Of a DNA stretch of 64,000 nt, positions 1 to 9,476 are shown in pieces. The DNA lies in NCBI RefSeq assembly GCF_963674925.1, contig NZ_OY771649.1, positions 620,001 through 684,000 on the forward strand. Reading direction: 5' to 3'. The notes below the pieces were generated by a model that was not told where the DNA came from, searched no databases, and saw only the letters and a list, made by a program, of their open reading frames with translations. Made by a program: the position numbers and the translations under genes. Positions within the stretch are counted from its first letter, which is position 1, and each line of letters starts with the position of its first letter. The stretch is from an uncultured Draconibacterium sp. (GTDB lineage Bacteria; Bacteroidota; Bacteroidia; Bacteroidales; Prolixibacteraceae).

Positions 1-228
1 ACGGTCTTGGTTCTCTTTTTTTCTGCGGAGTCCATTATTTTTAATATATCTTCAATTTTTTCCATTATTAATAATTTTCGAGTTAATAGAATAAATTTCA
101 GTAAATTTATACACGGATAAGCTGTTCTAGCTGTATTTATGAAGTTCTGGTTTATAAGTGATGTGCGCCAACTTTTTATATCTACATTTAGAATGTTGTC
201 AGGATTGTTCCTGTTAGTTATTAATCAT
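1..228 (-). pseudogene. Frameshifted start of a Wzz/Wzc-like chain-length protein (partial)
   Basis: No single frame stays open, but pieces that look like the N-terminus of a Bacteroidota Wzz/Wzc polysaccharide chain-length protein appear in two frames. One frame reads DNILNVDIK and later KLLIMEKIEDIL; the other reads KKLAHITYK, VYKFTEIYSINSK and NNGLRRKKENQD. Together they would make the cytoplasmic start and first periplasmic segment of such a protein. It directly follows the Wza-like gene, the usual order in these loci. A possible ATG at 226-228 overlaps the end of the Wza-like gene but runs into its stop, so at least two or three indels are needed to restore a frame. The gene runs off the left edge. 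Family assignment rests on the fragments and context. Confidence 0.5.
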
Positions 229-1015
229 TAAATTAATAGCGATCATAAGAATCGATAAAGTGCCTAGAAGTAATGAATAGGTAGATGTGTTTTCACGATT
301 TCTCTTAAGTTTGGAGGGAGGGATATATATCAAGTCGTTCGGCTGTAAATAGAAATACTCTGAGGAGAATATGCTGTTATCAGTTAAGTTTATTTTATGC
401 GTGACAATCCTTTCTCCATAAGGTCTTTTTAATACAACCTTATTTAAGTCTGCGTAATTAGTTATGCCGTTCGCCATACTTATTGCATCCAAAATATTAA
501 TGCTTCCTTCATAACTGAAATAGATACCCGGATTTTGCACTTCTCCTAAAAACATTGACTTTATAATTTAAAAGTTTTACCTGAACGGTAGGTTCTACTA
601 AATACTCTTCTGCTATTCTTCTAAGCTTAATCTTCTGCTTCTTCTAAACTCAAGTTGACAAGATTTAATTCTCCAAGTATTGGCAAAGTAACAATGCTAT
701 CGGCAGAAACCATGTAGCCATTTATATATGCGCTAGAAGGAGTACCATACATCTGAGCAGTACCGGCCGCGGTAAACCATCACCAGAGATGCTTGGATTA
801 AAGAGTTGGTTAACTTCAGAATCAAGTGTTAAAACGCTTAAGTACAGATTGTCAAAAGGGTCCTTATTTTATGCTGAGGAGCTTCTTGGCGAATATTATA
901 CTGATTATAATCCTCCTGCAGTTTCCCTAAACATATAAATATCTTTAGTGGTTGTACACGAAGCGAATACGATAGTAACGATTAACGATAAAAATAATCT
1001 TGTTATTTTTTTCAT
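214..1015 (-). pseudogene. Wza-like polysaccharide export lipoprotein, broken by several frameshifts
   Basis: An ATG at 1013-1015 opens a lipoprotein signal peptide (MKKITRLF... ending VFASC), followed by TTTKDIYMF. The frame then breaks. The rest can be followed only by changing frame about five times: DYNQYNIRQEAPQHK, then DNLYLSVLTLDSEVNQLF, then TAAGTAQMYGTPSSAYING with LPILGELNLVNLSLEEAE, then KIKLRRIAEEYLVEPTVQ, and finally an open 113-residue piece (214-555) with the SLBB beta-grasp domain (LGEVQNPGIY) and a C-terminal membrane helix. Joined, this is a complete Poly_export plus SLBB outer-membrane exporter of usual length (about 265 residues). Most breaks fall in short A or T runs, so sequencing error is as likely as real decay. 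Confidence 0.8.
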
Positions 1016-1128
1016 ATTATGCATCTTTGTTAATTGTTTTATAAATGGATAACTACAGTGAATACTATGAGAATATTCAATTTGCTATATGTCTCTATCT
1101 TAGAGTTGGAAGTGTTATTGTTTATTTG

Positions 1129-2049
1129 TCAGGAAAGTATTGTTCGTTCTACTCTTTTTTTGACAGAGTTATGAATTTGTCGATACAACACTTTTGGCCA
1201 TCTGTTCATTCCCAAAAAAATATTTACATTCTCCTTTTGAGCAGTATTAATATACCAGGCAAATTCCTTTATCCCAAATTTTAAAGATTTTAGCACCATA
1301 GCCATAAGTTTAAATCTCATTTCTGGCTTCCCAATATCAACCATAAATTTGTATTGACGAATAGAAGCCAAGTATCGTGAGCGAGTGTTCTTCTTATTGG
1401 TTGTTTGGGTTAAAGATCCCTCCTTAAGTGTTAAACAGTAGGCAGGAAAGCTATCGGCGAAAATTTTATTCGCGTAATGTCCGCTTTTTAATGAAAACAT
1501 CATATCATTAGATGCAGGTATCTCTTCAAACGTAATTGAATTATCTTGAATTAGTTTATTTTTTATTAGTTTTGAACTAGGTGGGATATGCCAATATCTT
1601 AAAATATCTTCTGCATTTTTCTTCCCTTCTAGAAAATTATAAATGAGTTTAGAATACCTTTCATCCCTGTTTGCTTCTTTTAACGTATCAGAATATACGC
1701 TGTTACCAGCAAAGTAAATAATATCATATTCTGATTCCTTATACTTGTCAAATTTTTGAAATGCACCTGGATTATAGAAATCATCAGCATCTAAAAAGAG
1801 TACCCATTTCCCAATAGCATCATTCAATCCGACATTTCTTGCATGCCCTGCACCTTTAGAGAGATCGGAATACAATAATTTTATTACGCTCTGTTTTCTA
1901 GTATTTAATAGTGCAAAGTCTATTTTATAAGTCGAGTTATCAATTATTAAAATTTGCACATCATTTCTGTCTGGAATTGATTCGACTGCTCTTTGAAGCA
2001 ATTCAAAAGAATTTCGATGTGGAATAATAATGGAATAAGTAAATTGCAT
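1129..2049 (-). CDS. Family 2 glycosyltransferase
   Basis: Transfers a sugar from a nucleotide donor to the growing polysaccharide repeat unit on the cytoplasmic side of the membrane. The protein (306 residues) starts with the GT-A core YSIIIPHRN and has the metal-binding DADD motif at residues 87-90 (FLDADDFY), preceded by GAGHARNVGL, typical of family 2. The C-terminal 100 residues carry basic and aromatic stretches that may lie along the membrane. It is the last intact gene before the broken export genes, about 110 bp upstream of the Wza-like gene. Donor and acceptor sugars cannot be read from sequence. Confidence 0.88.
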   Translation of the reverse strand: MQFTYSIIIPHRNSFELLQRAVESIPDRNDVQILIIDNSTYKIDFALLNTRKQSVIKLLYSDLSKGAGHARNVGLNDAIGKWVLFLDADDFYNPGAFQKFDKYKESEYDIIYFAGNSVYSDTLKEANRDERYSKLIYNFLEGKKNAEDILRYWHIPPSSKLIKNKLIQDNSITFEEIPASNDMMFSLKSGHYANKIFADSFPAYCLTLKEGSLTQTTNKKNTRSRYLASIRQYKFMVDIGKPEMRFKLMAMVLKSLKFGIKEFAWYINTAQKENVNIFLGMNRWPKVLYRQIHNSVKKRVERTILS

Positions 2050-2187
2050 AGTTAAAGTTTCTTCGTTTAAAAACTATGAAGTACTAGTCTTGTATGATGT
2101 TGTAATCGAGAGTCCTTTGGTTAATTTTTACTTGATTTTATAGTAATTGGTTTTACGTCTAACAACTTGCCCTTCACTGTTGTAAAA

Positions 2188-3444
2188 TCACACAGCTATA
2201 TGCATTCTTTGAAAATAGTATTTTATCATTCTTAATATGTTACTCATTCTTGCTTCATGTTGTACGTGATAATCAAGAAGAATGAGAAAAACAAAAATTG
2301 CATAGTTATTAGCAAGATCTCCACTAACCTGGCTACAGAATAGAAAATAATAAACAAGGATTTTTAAATATGTATTAGTTTCATATAAACCATTGAACTG
2401 TCTTTTTACAAATAGGTGCTTTGATAATATGTAAATGAAGAATAAAAGTCCAAATATTCCATTCTCGTATATTAGTTCAATAAAAATATTATGTGGGTAA
2501 ACTTTAATATCTTTGTGTAAAAGTAAAAAACCAAAATTTCCGGTACCCTTACCAAATAACAGTGATTTTTGTTCTATGTCAGAAATGGCAAGTTTCAGTA
2601 AATAAGGTCGCCCACCATTTACGTAATGTGCGTAATTAAAAAAACGCGATTCAAAAAAGTCCTGATATTTTATGGGTATCAGTTGGATTATATTTTCAGG
2701 ATATAATAGTAAAAATCCCATCCCTAATATGGTAAACAAAAGAAATGTAACCTTTTGAGCACTTATCCTCTTATGCAATAATATAAAAACCAAAGGAGCC
2801 ATGATCAAGGAAAGTATTGGCCCTTTTGAGGCGAACAAAACCATCATGGTGAATCCAAATGCGAATAAAATACTGAATATTATATATCTGGTTGTTGTCG
2901 ATACTTTTAGATAGGATAAGATAAAAAATAATCCAATAAGATTAAAACCAATATATTGAGAAGTACTGATAACACTGAAAACTTCACCACCAACTTCACC
3001 TCTTTCTGTAGCAGCAAGAGTCATTCTTAGTACACCTCCAAAGGTGCCATAGAATGAAAAGTATGCAACCATGAATAATGCAAAGAAAAAAAGATTAAAG
3101 ATTAGAAATGATTTAATATTAAGAATGACAAATTTGGCCACACAAGCTGCTAAAACTATAAATATAAGTAACGTGAATGATTTTTGTTGCCCATATGATG
3201 GGGCTCCTGAGTATAATGAGCCAAGAAATAAAAAGATAGTAAAAAGTAAAAGTAGAAAAGAATAGATATAATTTTCAAACATATTCTTTGTGAAAATACG
3301 ATAACCTAGAGACAATACTAATACCAAGGCTATTGGTATTCCTATATTCATAATATGAAAAGCACCACCAGTGTATTTTAGAAATATTACAAATGAAAAT
3401 AGGAATGTTATAATTTGAGGTATGTTTAACCACTTAGATAGCAT
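2188..3444 (-). CDS. O-antigen polymerase/ligase-like membrane protein (Wzy type)
   Basis: An integral membrane protein of 418 residues with about 11-12 hydrophobic helices. The long loop near residues 270-330 holds the pattern YPHNIFIELIYENG, which matches the HNxxxE-type motif of the Wzy_C/O-antigen ligase superfamily. Such proteins polymerise lipid-linked repeat units in the periplasm or ligate polymer to an acceptor. Lying among glycosyltransferases and a flippase, the polymerase role is more likely. The gene starts 24 bp downstream of the preceding glycosyltransferase and is probably co-transcribed with it. Confidence 0.8.
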   Translation of the reverse strand: MLSKWLNIPQIITFLFSFVIFLKYTGGAFHIMNIGIPIALVLVLSLGYRIFTKNMFENYIYSFLLLLFTIFLFLGSLYSGAPSYGQQKSFTLLIFIVLAACVAKFVILNIKSFLIFNLFFFALFMVAYFSFYGTFGGVLRMTLAATERGEVGGEVFSVISTSQYIGFNLIGLFFILSYLKVSTTTRYIIFSILFAFGFTMMVLFASKGPILSLIMAPLVFILLHKRISAQKVTFLLFTILGMGFLLLYPENIIQLIPIKYQDFFESRFFNYAHYVNGGRPYLLKLAISDIEQKSLLFGKGTGNFGFLLLHKDIKVYPHNIFIELIYENGIFGLLFFIYILSKHLFVKRQFNGLYETNTYLKILVYYFLFCSQVSGDLANNYAIFVFLILLDYHVQHEARMSNILRMIKYYFQRMHIAV

Positions 3445-3468
3445 GTCAAAGGCTTGATATAATAGATT

Positions 3469-4656
3469 CTAAATATTTAAATTTTCTAATAATGTTTGAG
3501 CGAAATTGTTAGGAGAATGTGATTCAATAAAACTATTATTATCGATCACTGGGTAATGGGTATTTAAACTTTTCTCTATCGCTTTTGCAATTTCTTCTGG
3601 TTCTACTCGCTCTACATGTTCTCCCATCCAATTGTTTTTTATCAATTCGCCAATTAATCCACTATTGCTATAAATAACAGGTTTTGTTGCAACTATGGCA
3701 TGTCCTATAACTCCACTTGATGCACTGCCATTTTTATAAGGCATTAGTATATGATCGCACTGGTTAAAGAGTGCTTTCATTTTTGCATTTGATATAAACT
3801 CATCAATGTAAACGACCTGTGTGCCATTATTCTTTTTTATAGTTTCTAAAATTTGTTTTTTAATAGAGTCATTTTTGGGTTTGCCGGCAAGTACCAGACA
3901 AGATGTTGCTGAAGTTTTTGGAGTTAATAGATTGAGGGACTCGATAATTTCTATGGTCCCTTTAGAGTTTCTAAATGATCCAAAGTGTAAGAAAATCTTC
4001 TTTGATTTCGAAATGTTATATTTAGCTCTTAAGTTGAAATTGGTATCTTCGTCATGAATGATAATGGGGTCAGGAAGATAAAAAAATATATTTTTCTTGT
4101 TTTGTTTATTTAATATATCTACTCCTTCACTGTCATTTAAAATGAAGATTTTTTTTACGCTGTTATTTCGAGTATATAATCGTCTTCTAAATTTTTTTCT
4201 TAGGTATTTAAATTTGGTTCGAAAGCTTAAATGCTTATTCTCTCTAAGACCCGTAGAGAATAAAATCCCATATAGCTCAGTATTGGGTTTGTTTTTAATT
4301 AAAGCTTTAATAAAACGGTCAAAATATAGTAATATACATTTTTCTGGTTTTATCTTATCAATGTATTTTAATAGTAAATCATATATATTATTTGAAATTA
4401 TCTCTTGTTGACGAACTGCTCCTCTTTTTGAACCAATAAATAATTTATCAAACTCATTAGCTGAAACAGGAATAAAGGTACCAATATGTTGAGGGAGTAT
4501 TTGTACAATACTTGAAAATTTATCACAAAAATCTGGATGAACAATAAAAGTATATTTGATCGAATTATCCATTTTTTTGGATATATATTTCACTAAATGG
4601 CAAATGTATTCCGAATGGTGCCCCGTTATTTCAATATCAAAGATCAAAATATTCAT
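3469..4656 (-). CDS. Glycosyltransferase, GT4-like (GT-B fold)
   Basis: 395 residues with a GT-B layout. The N-terminal domain opens MNILIFDIEITGHHSEY, a glycine/histidine-rich loop seen in this group. The C-terminal nucleotide-sugar domain has FLHFGSFRNSKGTIEIIESL, the stretch LVLAGKP, and the donor-binding region MPYKNGSASSGVIGHAI leading to KPVIYSNSGLIGEL. It probably adds one sugar of the repeat unit. It lies between a family 2 transferase and the polymerase on the same strand. The acceptor-side half is divergent, so specificity is unknown. Confidence 0.8.
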   Translation of the reverse strand: MNILIFDIEITGHHSEYICHLVKYISKKMDNSIKYTFIVHPDFCDKFSSIVQILPQHIGTFIPVSANEFDKLFIGSKRGAVRQQEIISNNIYDLLLKYIDKIKPEKCILLYFDRFIKALIKNKPNTELYGILFSTGLRENKHLSFRTKFKYLRKKFRRRLYTRNNSVKKIFILNDSEGVDILNKQNKKNIFFYLPDPIIIHDEDTNFNLRAKYNISKSKKIFLHFGSFRNSKGTIEIIESLNLLTPKTSATSCLVLAGKPKNDSIKKQILETIKKNNGTQVVYIDEFISNAKMKALFNQCDHILMPYKNGSASSGVIGHAIVATKPVIYSNSGLIGELIKNNWMGEHVERVEPEEIAKAIEKSLNTHYPVIDNNSFIESHSPNNFAQTLLENLNI

Positions 4657-4752
4657 TCTTATTCTTTAGAAGGATTAGTTTATTGCAAACGATAAATCAC
4701 TATGGTCAAGTACTGTCAAATATGTGCCCTTGTGTTCATCACTTTTTAAATA

Positions 4753-5772
4753 TTACATTGAGTTTGCTGGATGATAATGGTGGGCTTTCATATTTTTACA
4801 GAACCATTCTATTTGTGAGTAATATGTGTGGTATTTCCCTTTTTTATTAATACCTGTTCTGTAAATTTGTATATAGCTTCTTAAATTCCACGTTTTTTTG
4901 ATATTTAGAAGTCGGGTTCTATTTAATAATCCAATAATAGTATTGAAAACTAATATCAGGATGAATTTAAAATCGGAATGTCTACATCTGAAATCTACGT
5001 ATGTATATAATTTTATAATATCATACGAAATCGCAAATCCTTTTTTTATTTTGTTGTAATAATTGAGATCTAATCTTTTTTCGTCAATGAAATGTTTATA
5101 TTTTAAATTATTCGAATAAAACAGGTCGTAATTTAACATTACAATTCTTCGGCATATTTCATAATCATCACCTGCTAAGAGGACACCTTCTTTTCTTCCT
5201 GTTAGTAGCATCGGGTGAGTAGGAGAGAAGACTTTTTTCATAATGGATAGCCTTGTTACCAAACCCGCCCCCCATAAATATTTTCGTGAAGTACATATTC
5301 CATTAATGTGCCATTGTTTTCCACAGGCATATGAATTCTTGTATTCTTCAAACCAATCAGGAAATGAAATGTTGCTCACCGGAATTCCCTCACCTCCAAG
5401 CGCGCCAATATTATTATTTCTCATCATGATATCCCACGCATTTCGAATATAGTTTTCTAGTAACCAGTTATCGTCATCGCAAAAAATAATTATTTCATAT
5501 TTTGATTGTTCTATTCCCTTTATTCTCGCGTTTATAAGCCCCGGTTTTAGCTCGGTAACAATTCTAAGCTTTATTGATGATGTATATTTTTGCCATTCTT
5601 CAATAGCTGTTTTACTTGTTGTGTCATCTGATGCATTATCAACAAGGACAACTTCGACCGGTAAGTCATCTGGCAGATTTTGTAAAGCAATATGTTTTAA
5701 AGTCTCGGGTAAACGTTTTGCACTATTGTAACAACATAATATAACGCTAACTCCTATATTTGTAGTATTCAT
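4753..5772 (-). CDS. Family 2 glycosyltransferase
   Basis: 339 residues, starting with the GT-A signature VSVILCCYNSAKRLPETL, followed by VEVVLVDNASDDTT and the metal-binding CDDDNW motif near residue 96. The later GDDYEICRR stretch matches the acceptor/catalytic ED-like region of family 2 enzymes. It probably extends the repeat unit at the inner face of the membrane. It follows another family 2 gene with a 29-bp gap, consistent with one transcription unit. Confidence 0.88.
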   Translation of the reverse strand: MNTTNIGVSVILCCYNSAKRLPETLKHIALQNLPDDLPVEVVLVDNASDDTTSKTAIEEWQKYTSSIKLRIVTELKPGLINARIKGIEQSKYEIIIFCDDDNWLLENYIRNAWDIMMRNNNIGALGGEGIPVSNISFPDWFEEYKNSYACGKQWHINGICTSRKYLWGAGLVTRLSIMKKVFSPTHPMLLTGRKEGVLLAGDDYEICRRIVMLNYDLFYSNNLKYKHFIDEKRLDLNYYNKIKKGFAISYDIIKLYTYVDFRCRHSDFKFILILVFNTIIGLLNRTRLLNIKKTWNLRSYIQIYRTGINKKGKYHTYYSQIEWFCKNMKAHHYHPANSM

Positions 5773-5801
5773 ATAAAATGATTTTTAAGAGAGAGAGTGA
5801 A

Positions 5802-6863
5802 TTAAACTGTAGGATCTAATTTCGAGTTCGAGTAGGTTAGCCTTCTATATCTGGAAGATAAGTTTCTATAATAATTCATAAAAGAATAAATAATCTTATC
5901 CAAAATATTATAACAAAATCCCATTTTCCGAAGTTCCTTGCTAATTTCAATTTCTTTATTTTGATATAGTTGTGCGAGCATGTCTAAGTATTGGAATACG
6001 AAAAGATTGTTGTATCGTGTCCAAAGAGGATTTAATAGAGGATTTTTATCGATCGCCAGAATATTTTTCCTAATCAAAGAATCATTCTGGATAAATTTTA
6101 GAAGAGTCTCGGTTTTACAACTCTCATTTTTCTCAATCCTACTTATCACTAGTGGTAGGCCGGAAATTCTACATGCTTTAAATCGATAGGTAAACTTAAC
6201 AAAAAGGTCATAGTCAATTGAAGGAAAAAGATCAGCATTATAACCTCCATTTTGTAAAAATGAATGCCTTTTGACGCACATCCCTAAGGGAGAACCAATA
6301 ATATTTCCCCATAAAAAATCGCGTAATTTTAAGTCTTGCTTATAAAATTTGAACTTTTTTACTCTTTGGGGGACTACAACTGATTTTTTCATGTTGTATG
6401 TTATCTTCTTCGGAAAAATTACATCATACTTTTCATCTGTTAATTCGATGAATCTCATCATTATTGAAAGATAATCTGGGTATAAGATATCATCATCGTG
6501 TAGCTCTACTACATACTCTCCTTTAGCTAAAGAATAAAGTCGGTTGAGGTTACCAACAATACCTATATTTTTAGTGTTTTTATAATAACTAATTCTGGAG
6601 GATTGAATCAAATTCATCATCTGCTCAGTTTCACAACCTCTTTCATTATTATTATCAACTACAATTATGTCATAATTAGTATAGTTGATTTGTTTGAGGG
6701 CACTCGTAAGCGATTCTTTTAATAAATCCGCTCGTTTGAAAGTTGGAATGGCAATTGTAACTTTCGGAGAAAAACTTGTATCTGCTTCAAATATTGGTAC
6801 TGAAGGAATGTGAGCAAACTCTGTTAAATTGTTGCCCATTTTGAAAATATTAGTTTCTTTCAT
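5802..6863 (-). CDS. Family 2 glycosyltransferase
   Basis: About 353 residues. The GT-A core begins at PKVTIAIPTFKRADLL, continues with YDIIVVDNNNERG, and has the metal-binding HDDDILYPDY motif. SIDYDLFVKF further on is the acceptor-side region. I place the start at the ATG at 6861-6863, which overlaps the end of the flippase gene by 14 bp. Other in-frame ATGs lie at 6894-6896 and 6837-6839. Overlap with the flippase suggests translational coupling. Sugar specificity is unknown. Confidence 0.85.
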   Translation of the reverse strand: MKETNIFKMGNNLTEFAHIPSVPIFEADTSFSPKVTIAIPTFKRADLLKESLTSALKQINYTNYDIIVVDNNNERGCETEQMMNLIQSSRISYYKNTKNIGIVGNLNRLYSLAKGEYVVELHDDDILYPDYLSIMMRFIELTDEKYDVIFPKKITYNMKKSVVVPQRVKKFKFYKQDLKLRDFLWGNIIGSPLGMCVKRHSFLQNGGYNADLFPSIDYDLFVKFTYRFKACRISGLPLVISRIEKNESCKTETLLKFIQNDSLIRKNILAIDKNPLLNPLWTRYNNLFVFQYLDMLAQLYQNKEIEISKELRKMGFCYNILDKIIYSFMNYYRNLSSRYRRLTYSNSKLDPTV

Positions 6864-8268
6864 ATAAGTATACTTTAAACCGACTATATGATTCATTAAA
6901 ACCCAGCTTCAAAAAGGATAAAAAGTCAACTTTAAACTCTTTACAAACCACGTCAGGCCACTTCCAATTTGAATATGCTAATTGTGCCAATCCCTGGACT
7001 AAAATTAAACCTAATATTCCGAGAGTGGTGTACTGCAAAGAAAGATAACAACCAAGTATAATAAAGGCACCTGTAATTAAAGATGGTTTTACAAACGGGA
7101 CATCATTTTTAGTAACAATTATGGAGGCAAAACTACCGTGGTTTGCTTCGAGTAATATGACTAGTGAGTAAATTACCAATATTATCGATGAGGGGAGTTC
7201 TGCATTCGATCCAATTAGTTGCAAAGCCCACGGACCTATAATAATGAGGCTGACTATACCTACCAAATATATGATATAGCGTATATTCATACTAAATGCA
7301 AATTCTTTCATCAAAGAATGGTTATCTCCCTGAACTCGCAAAGACGAGAACCTTGGTTGATATATTGTAAATAGAGTTCCTGACAATCCCGTAATTATTT
7401 GAACCAGTTGCATCATTAGTCCATATGAAGCAATTTCTGACAATGAAAGGAATAGACCTGCAATGAATAATCCAAATCGGGTAACGACATAAGCTGCAAT
7501 AAAAACAAGTCCCAACTTTTTTGTATTATACCATATAATGTTAAATAATTCTATTTTTTGTTTTTTCGTTACATTGTAGGCTTCAAGTTTGCTTTTGAAT
7601 TCAGAAGTAAAGAAATATTTATATGAAAGATACCTTTTTACAAATGGAGCAAGCATATTGGCAATAACCACAGCCAACAATCCGAATCCAAGAATCAAGA
7701 GAACGGCAGCCAAAAAGACGTAGGTGAGCCTTCCAAATACTTTAGCCTTTTTACTTTCTTTTATTAATCCTTTTCCTAGTAACAACGAGGAATAATAGGT
7801 GAAATATATATTTGTAAATGTTGAAATAGAATAAAGTATCCATATTATAAATGAGTACTCAACATTTTTAAAACCATTCGTTACTTGATAAATGTATAAG
7901 GTTCCAAAAGTTAACATTGTAATTAATACTATTAGAGCTAATCTCATATATACATATCTTGCTGTATGAATGGTTGTTGCTAGTAGTTGATAATTAATGT
8001 TATCTCCTTTTTCTATAATCTCAACACCTTCTTTTGTGAGATTTTGTGCTCCACTAAAAACATAGTTTAGATTGCGTCCCAGTTGAGGAGCAAAACCAAA
8101 GTCAAATAATGCAACAAGCGTCCCAACTGTCAACATCAAGTAATTCATCCCAATTTCCTCTGCCGAAAGCATACTTAGGACAAGGGGAAGGACTATCATA
8201 CCTGCTCCGATATTGAAAAAACTTGCAAAATACCCCCACCTTATATCTTGTTTTGTAAGTTTGATCAT
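6850..8268 (-). CDS. Wzx-like polysaccharide flippase
   Basis: 472 residues with about 12-14 evenly spaced hydrophobic helices and almost no long soluble domain, the pattern of the MOP superfamily (MATE/PST/Wzx). The start IRWGYFASFFNIGAGMIVLPLVL is typical of oligosaccharide flippases. It would move the lipid-linked repeat unit across the inner membrane before Wzy-type polymerisation; both partners are in this locus. Its end overlaps the following glycosyltransferase, so the two are probably expressed together. Confidence 0.87.
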   Translation of the reverse strand: MIKLTKQDIRWGYFASFFNIGAGMIVLPLVLSMLSAEEIGMNYLMLTVGTLVALFDFGFAPQLGRNLNYVFSGAQNLTKEGVEIIEKGDNINYQLLATTIHTARYVYMRLALIVLITMLTFGTLYIYQVTNGFKNVEYSFIIWILYSISTFTNIYFTYYSSLLLGKGLIKESKKAKVFGRLTYVFLAAVLLILGFGLLAVVIANMLAPFVKRYLSYKYFFTSEFKSKLEAYNVTKKQKIELFNIIWYNTKKLGLVFIAAYVVTRFGLFIAGLFLSLSEIASYGLMMQLVQIITGLSGTLFTIYQPRFSSLRVQGDNHSLMKEFAFSMNIRYIIYLVGIVSLIIIGPWALQLIGSNAELPSSIILVIYSLVILLEANHGSFASIIVTKNDVPFVKPSLITGAFIILGCYLSLQYTTLGILGLILVQGLAQLAYSNWKWPDVVCKEFKVDFLSFLKLGFNESYSRFKVYLYERN

Positions 8269-8377
8269 ACAACGCTTTCGTTATAATTAATAGAAGACGA
8301 GTTTTGCATCATTATTAAGCTTTATCAAATGTCTAATTATAATATGACTGTACTAAAATGTAGGAAACAAATCGAAA

Positions 8378-9475
8378 TTATTCACTTTGTTGAATTGTTG
8401 ATGCTGTTATTGTATTGTCAAGATCTTCGTACAACGTGTTGGCAATTTCTTTTGCAACCAAATTTACACCGGTCGAATTCCAATGTGTATCATCCAAATG
8501 GTATAATAATGATGTATTGTTTTCTCTATGCTTGTTATATATCTGCAATGCGTTTATGGATTTGACACCATTTTGTTCTAAAAGGGAATCTAGCTTGAAA
8601 AGGTAATCCGATTGTTTTTCAAAAGGCACATAATCATAATAAACTGTTTCTTTTGAAGGCATTGGAAGAAGAAGAAAATTGCAATTAATAGAATCACAGT
8701 ATTCTTTATATGTTAAAATATTATGCGTAATTTCCTCCAAGTGGTTATGTAGAAACTTATAATCTTTTCCCTGGTAAAAAAACATCTTAGATCCTTCCAC
8801 TCCTGGAATTCCCTCGCCGGTTTTTTTAAGTATTCTGGCCCTAATCCATTCAAGGGAGTATTGTCGGAGAATTTTATCCATGATAATGGTAACGTGGGTA
8901 AAGAAATGACTGTTTTGAATAATACTTTTAGCTTTTGATCTGAATGAACGAGGAGGGATATTAGCAAACTTAAATGGTTTAGGGATGCCTCTTTCGCCAA
9001 ATTCGTAAATAATAGTTTTCGGCTTTTTAATTCTATTCAATCTTAAATAAGAATCAATTTTAGAAAAGGTGGCTGGTGCGATATTATAAACTGTTGCCCT
9101 ATCTGCCAATAATGATTGTAATTGATTAGTTAATGTTGAATCTTGTGTTACAGCAATACCGGCAACAAATGAATCTCCAATGATTAAAATATCTGGCGAC
9201 TCAATATGTGTATCATTTCTATTTCCAAGTTTGTCAGTTTTCCAGATAACATTTTTATCAACAGAATAATTGGTGTGATGACACAATTCTCCGGATGATA
9301 CCATATTTAGTTGAACGTTAGGGTGAAATTTTCTGCTTAAGCTAAATTCTGTTTGAAACATTAAAGCTTCCCACGGTCGGTATGTGTAAGTTGAAGATGG
9401 TAAGAATCCTTCAAGGACAACACATACAAGTAATGGAAGCGTGAAAAAAAATATTTTTATGACTATTTTCTTCAT
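8378..9475 (-). CDS. AlgX/AlgJ-like SGNH-fold acyltransfer protein
   Basis: 365 residues from the ATG at 9473-9475, one base after the stop of the MBOAT gene; a longer frame would need a TTG start. An N-terminal signal anchor (KIFFFTLPLLVCVVLEGF) precedes a periplasmic domain. SGNH blocks are visible: GDSF at about 100-103 with the catalytic-type serine, and DDTHWN at about 328-333 with the Asp/His pair, as in AlgJ, AlgX and DltD-like partners of MBOAT proteins. The likely role is to receive an acyl group from the MBOAT partner and put it on the polysaccharide outside the inner membrane. The exact subfamily and transferred group are inferred. Confidence 0.75.
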   Translation of the reverse strand: MKKIVIKIFFFTLPLLVCVVLEGFLPSSTYTYRPWEALMFQTEFSLSRKFHPNVQLNMVSSGELCHHTNYSVDKNVIWKTDKLGNRNDTHIESPDILIIGDSFVAGIAVTQDSTLTNQLQSLLADRATVYNIAPATFSKIDSYLRLNRIKKPKTIIYEFGERGIPKPFKFANIPPRSFRSKAKSIIQNSHFFTHVTIIMDKILRQYSLEWIRARILKKTGEGIPGVEGSKMFFYQGKDYKFLHNHLEEITHNILTYKEYCDSINCNFLLLPMPSKETVYYDYVPFEKQSDYLFKLDSLLEQNGVKSINALQIYNKHRENNTSLLYHLDDTHWNSTGVNLVAKEIANTLYEDLDNTITASTIQQSE

Positions 9476-9476
9476 G

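Noticed and set aside
1045..1284. A 79-codon plus-strand frame
   Set aside because: It overlaps the end of a clear glycosyltransferase on the minus strand, has biased composition and no recognisable domain.
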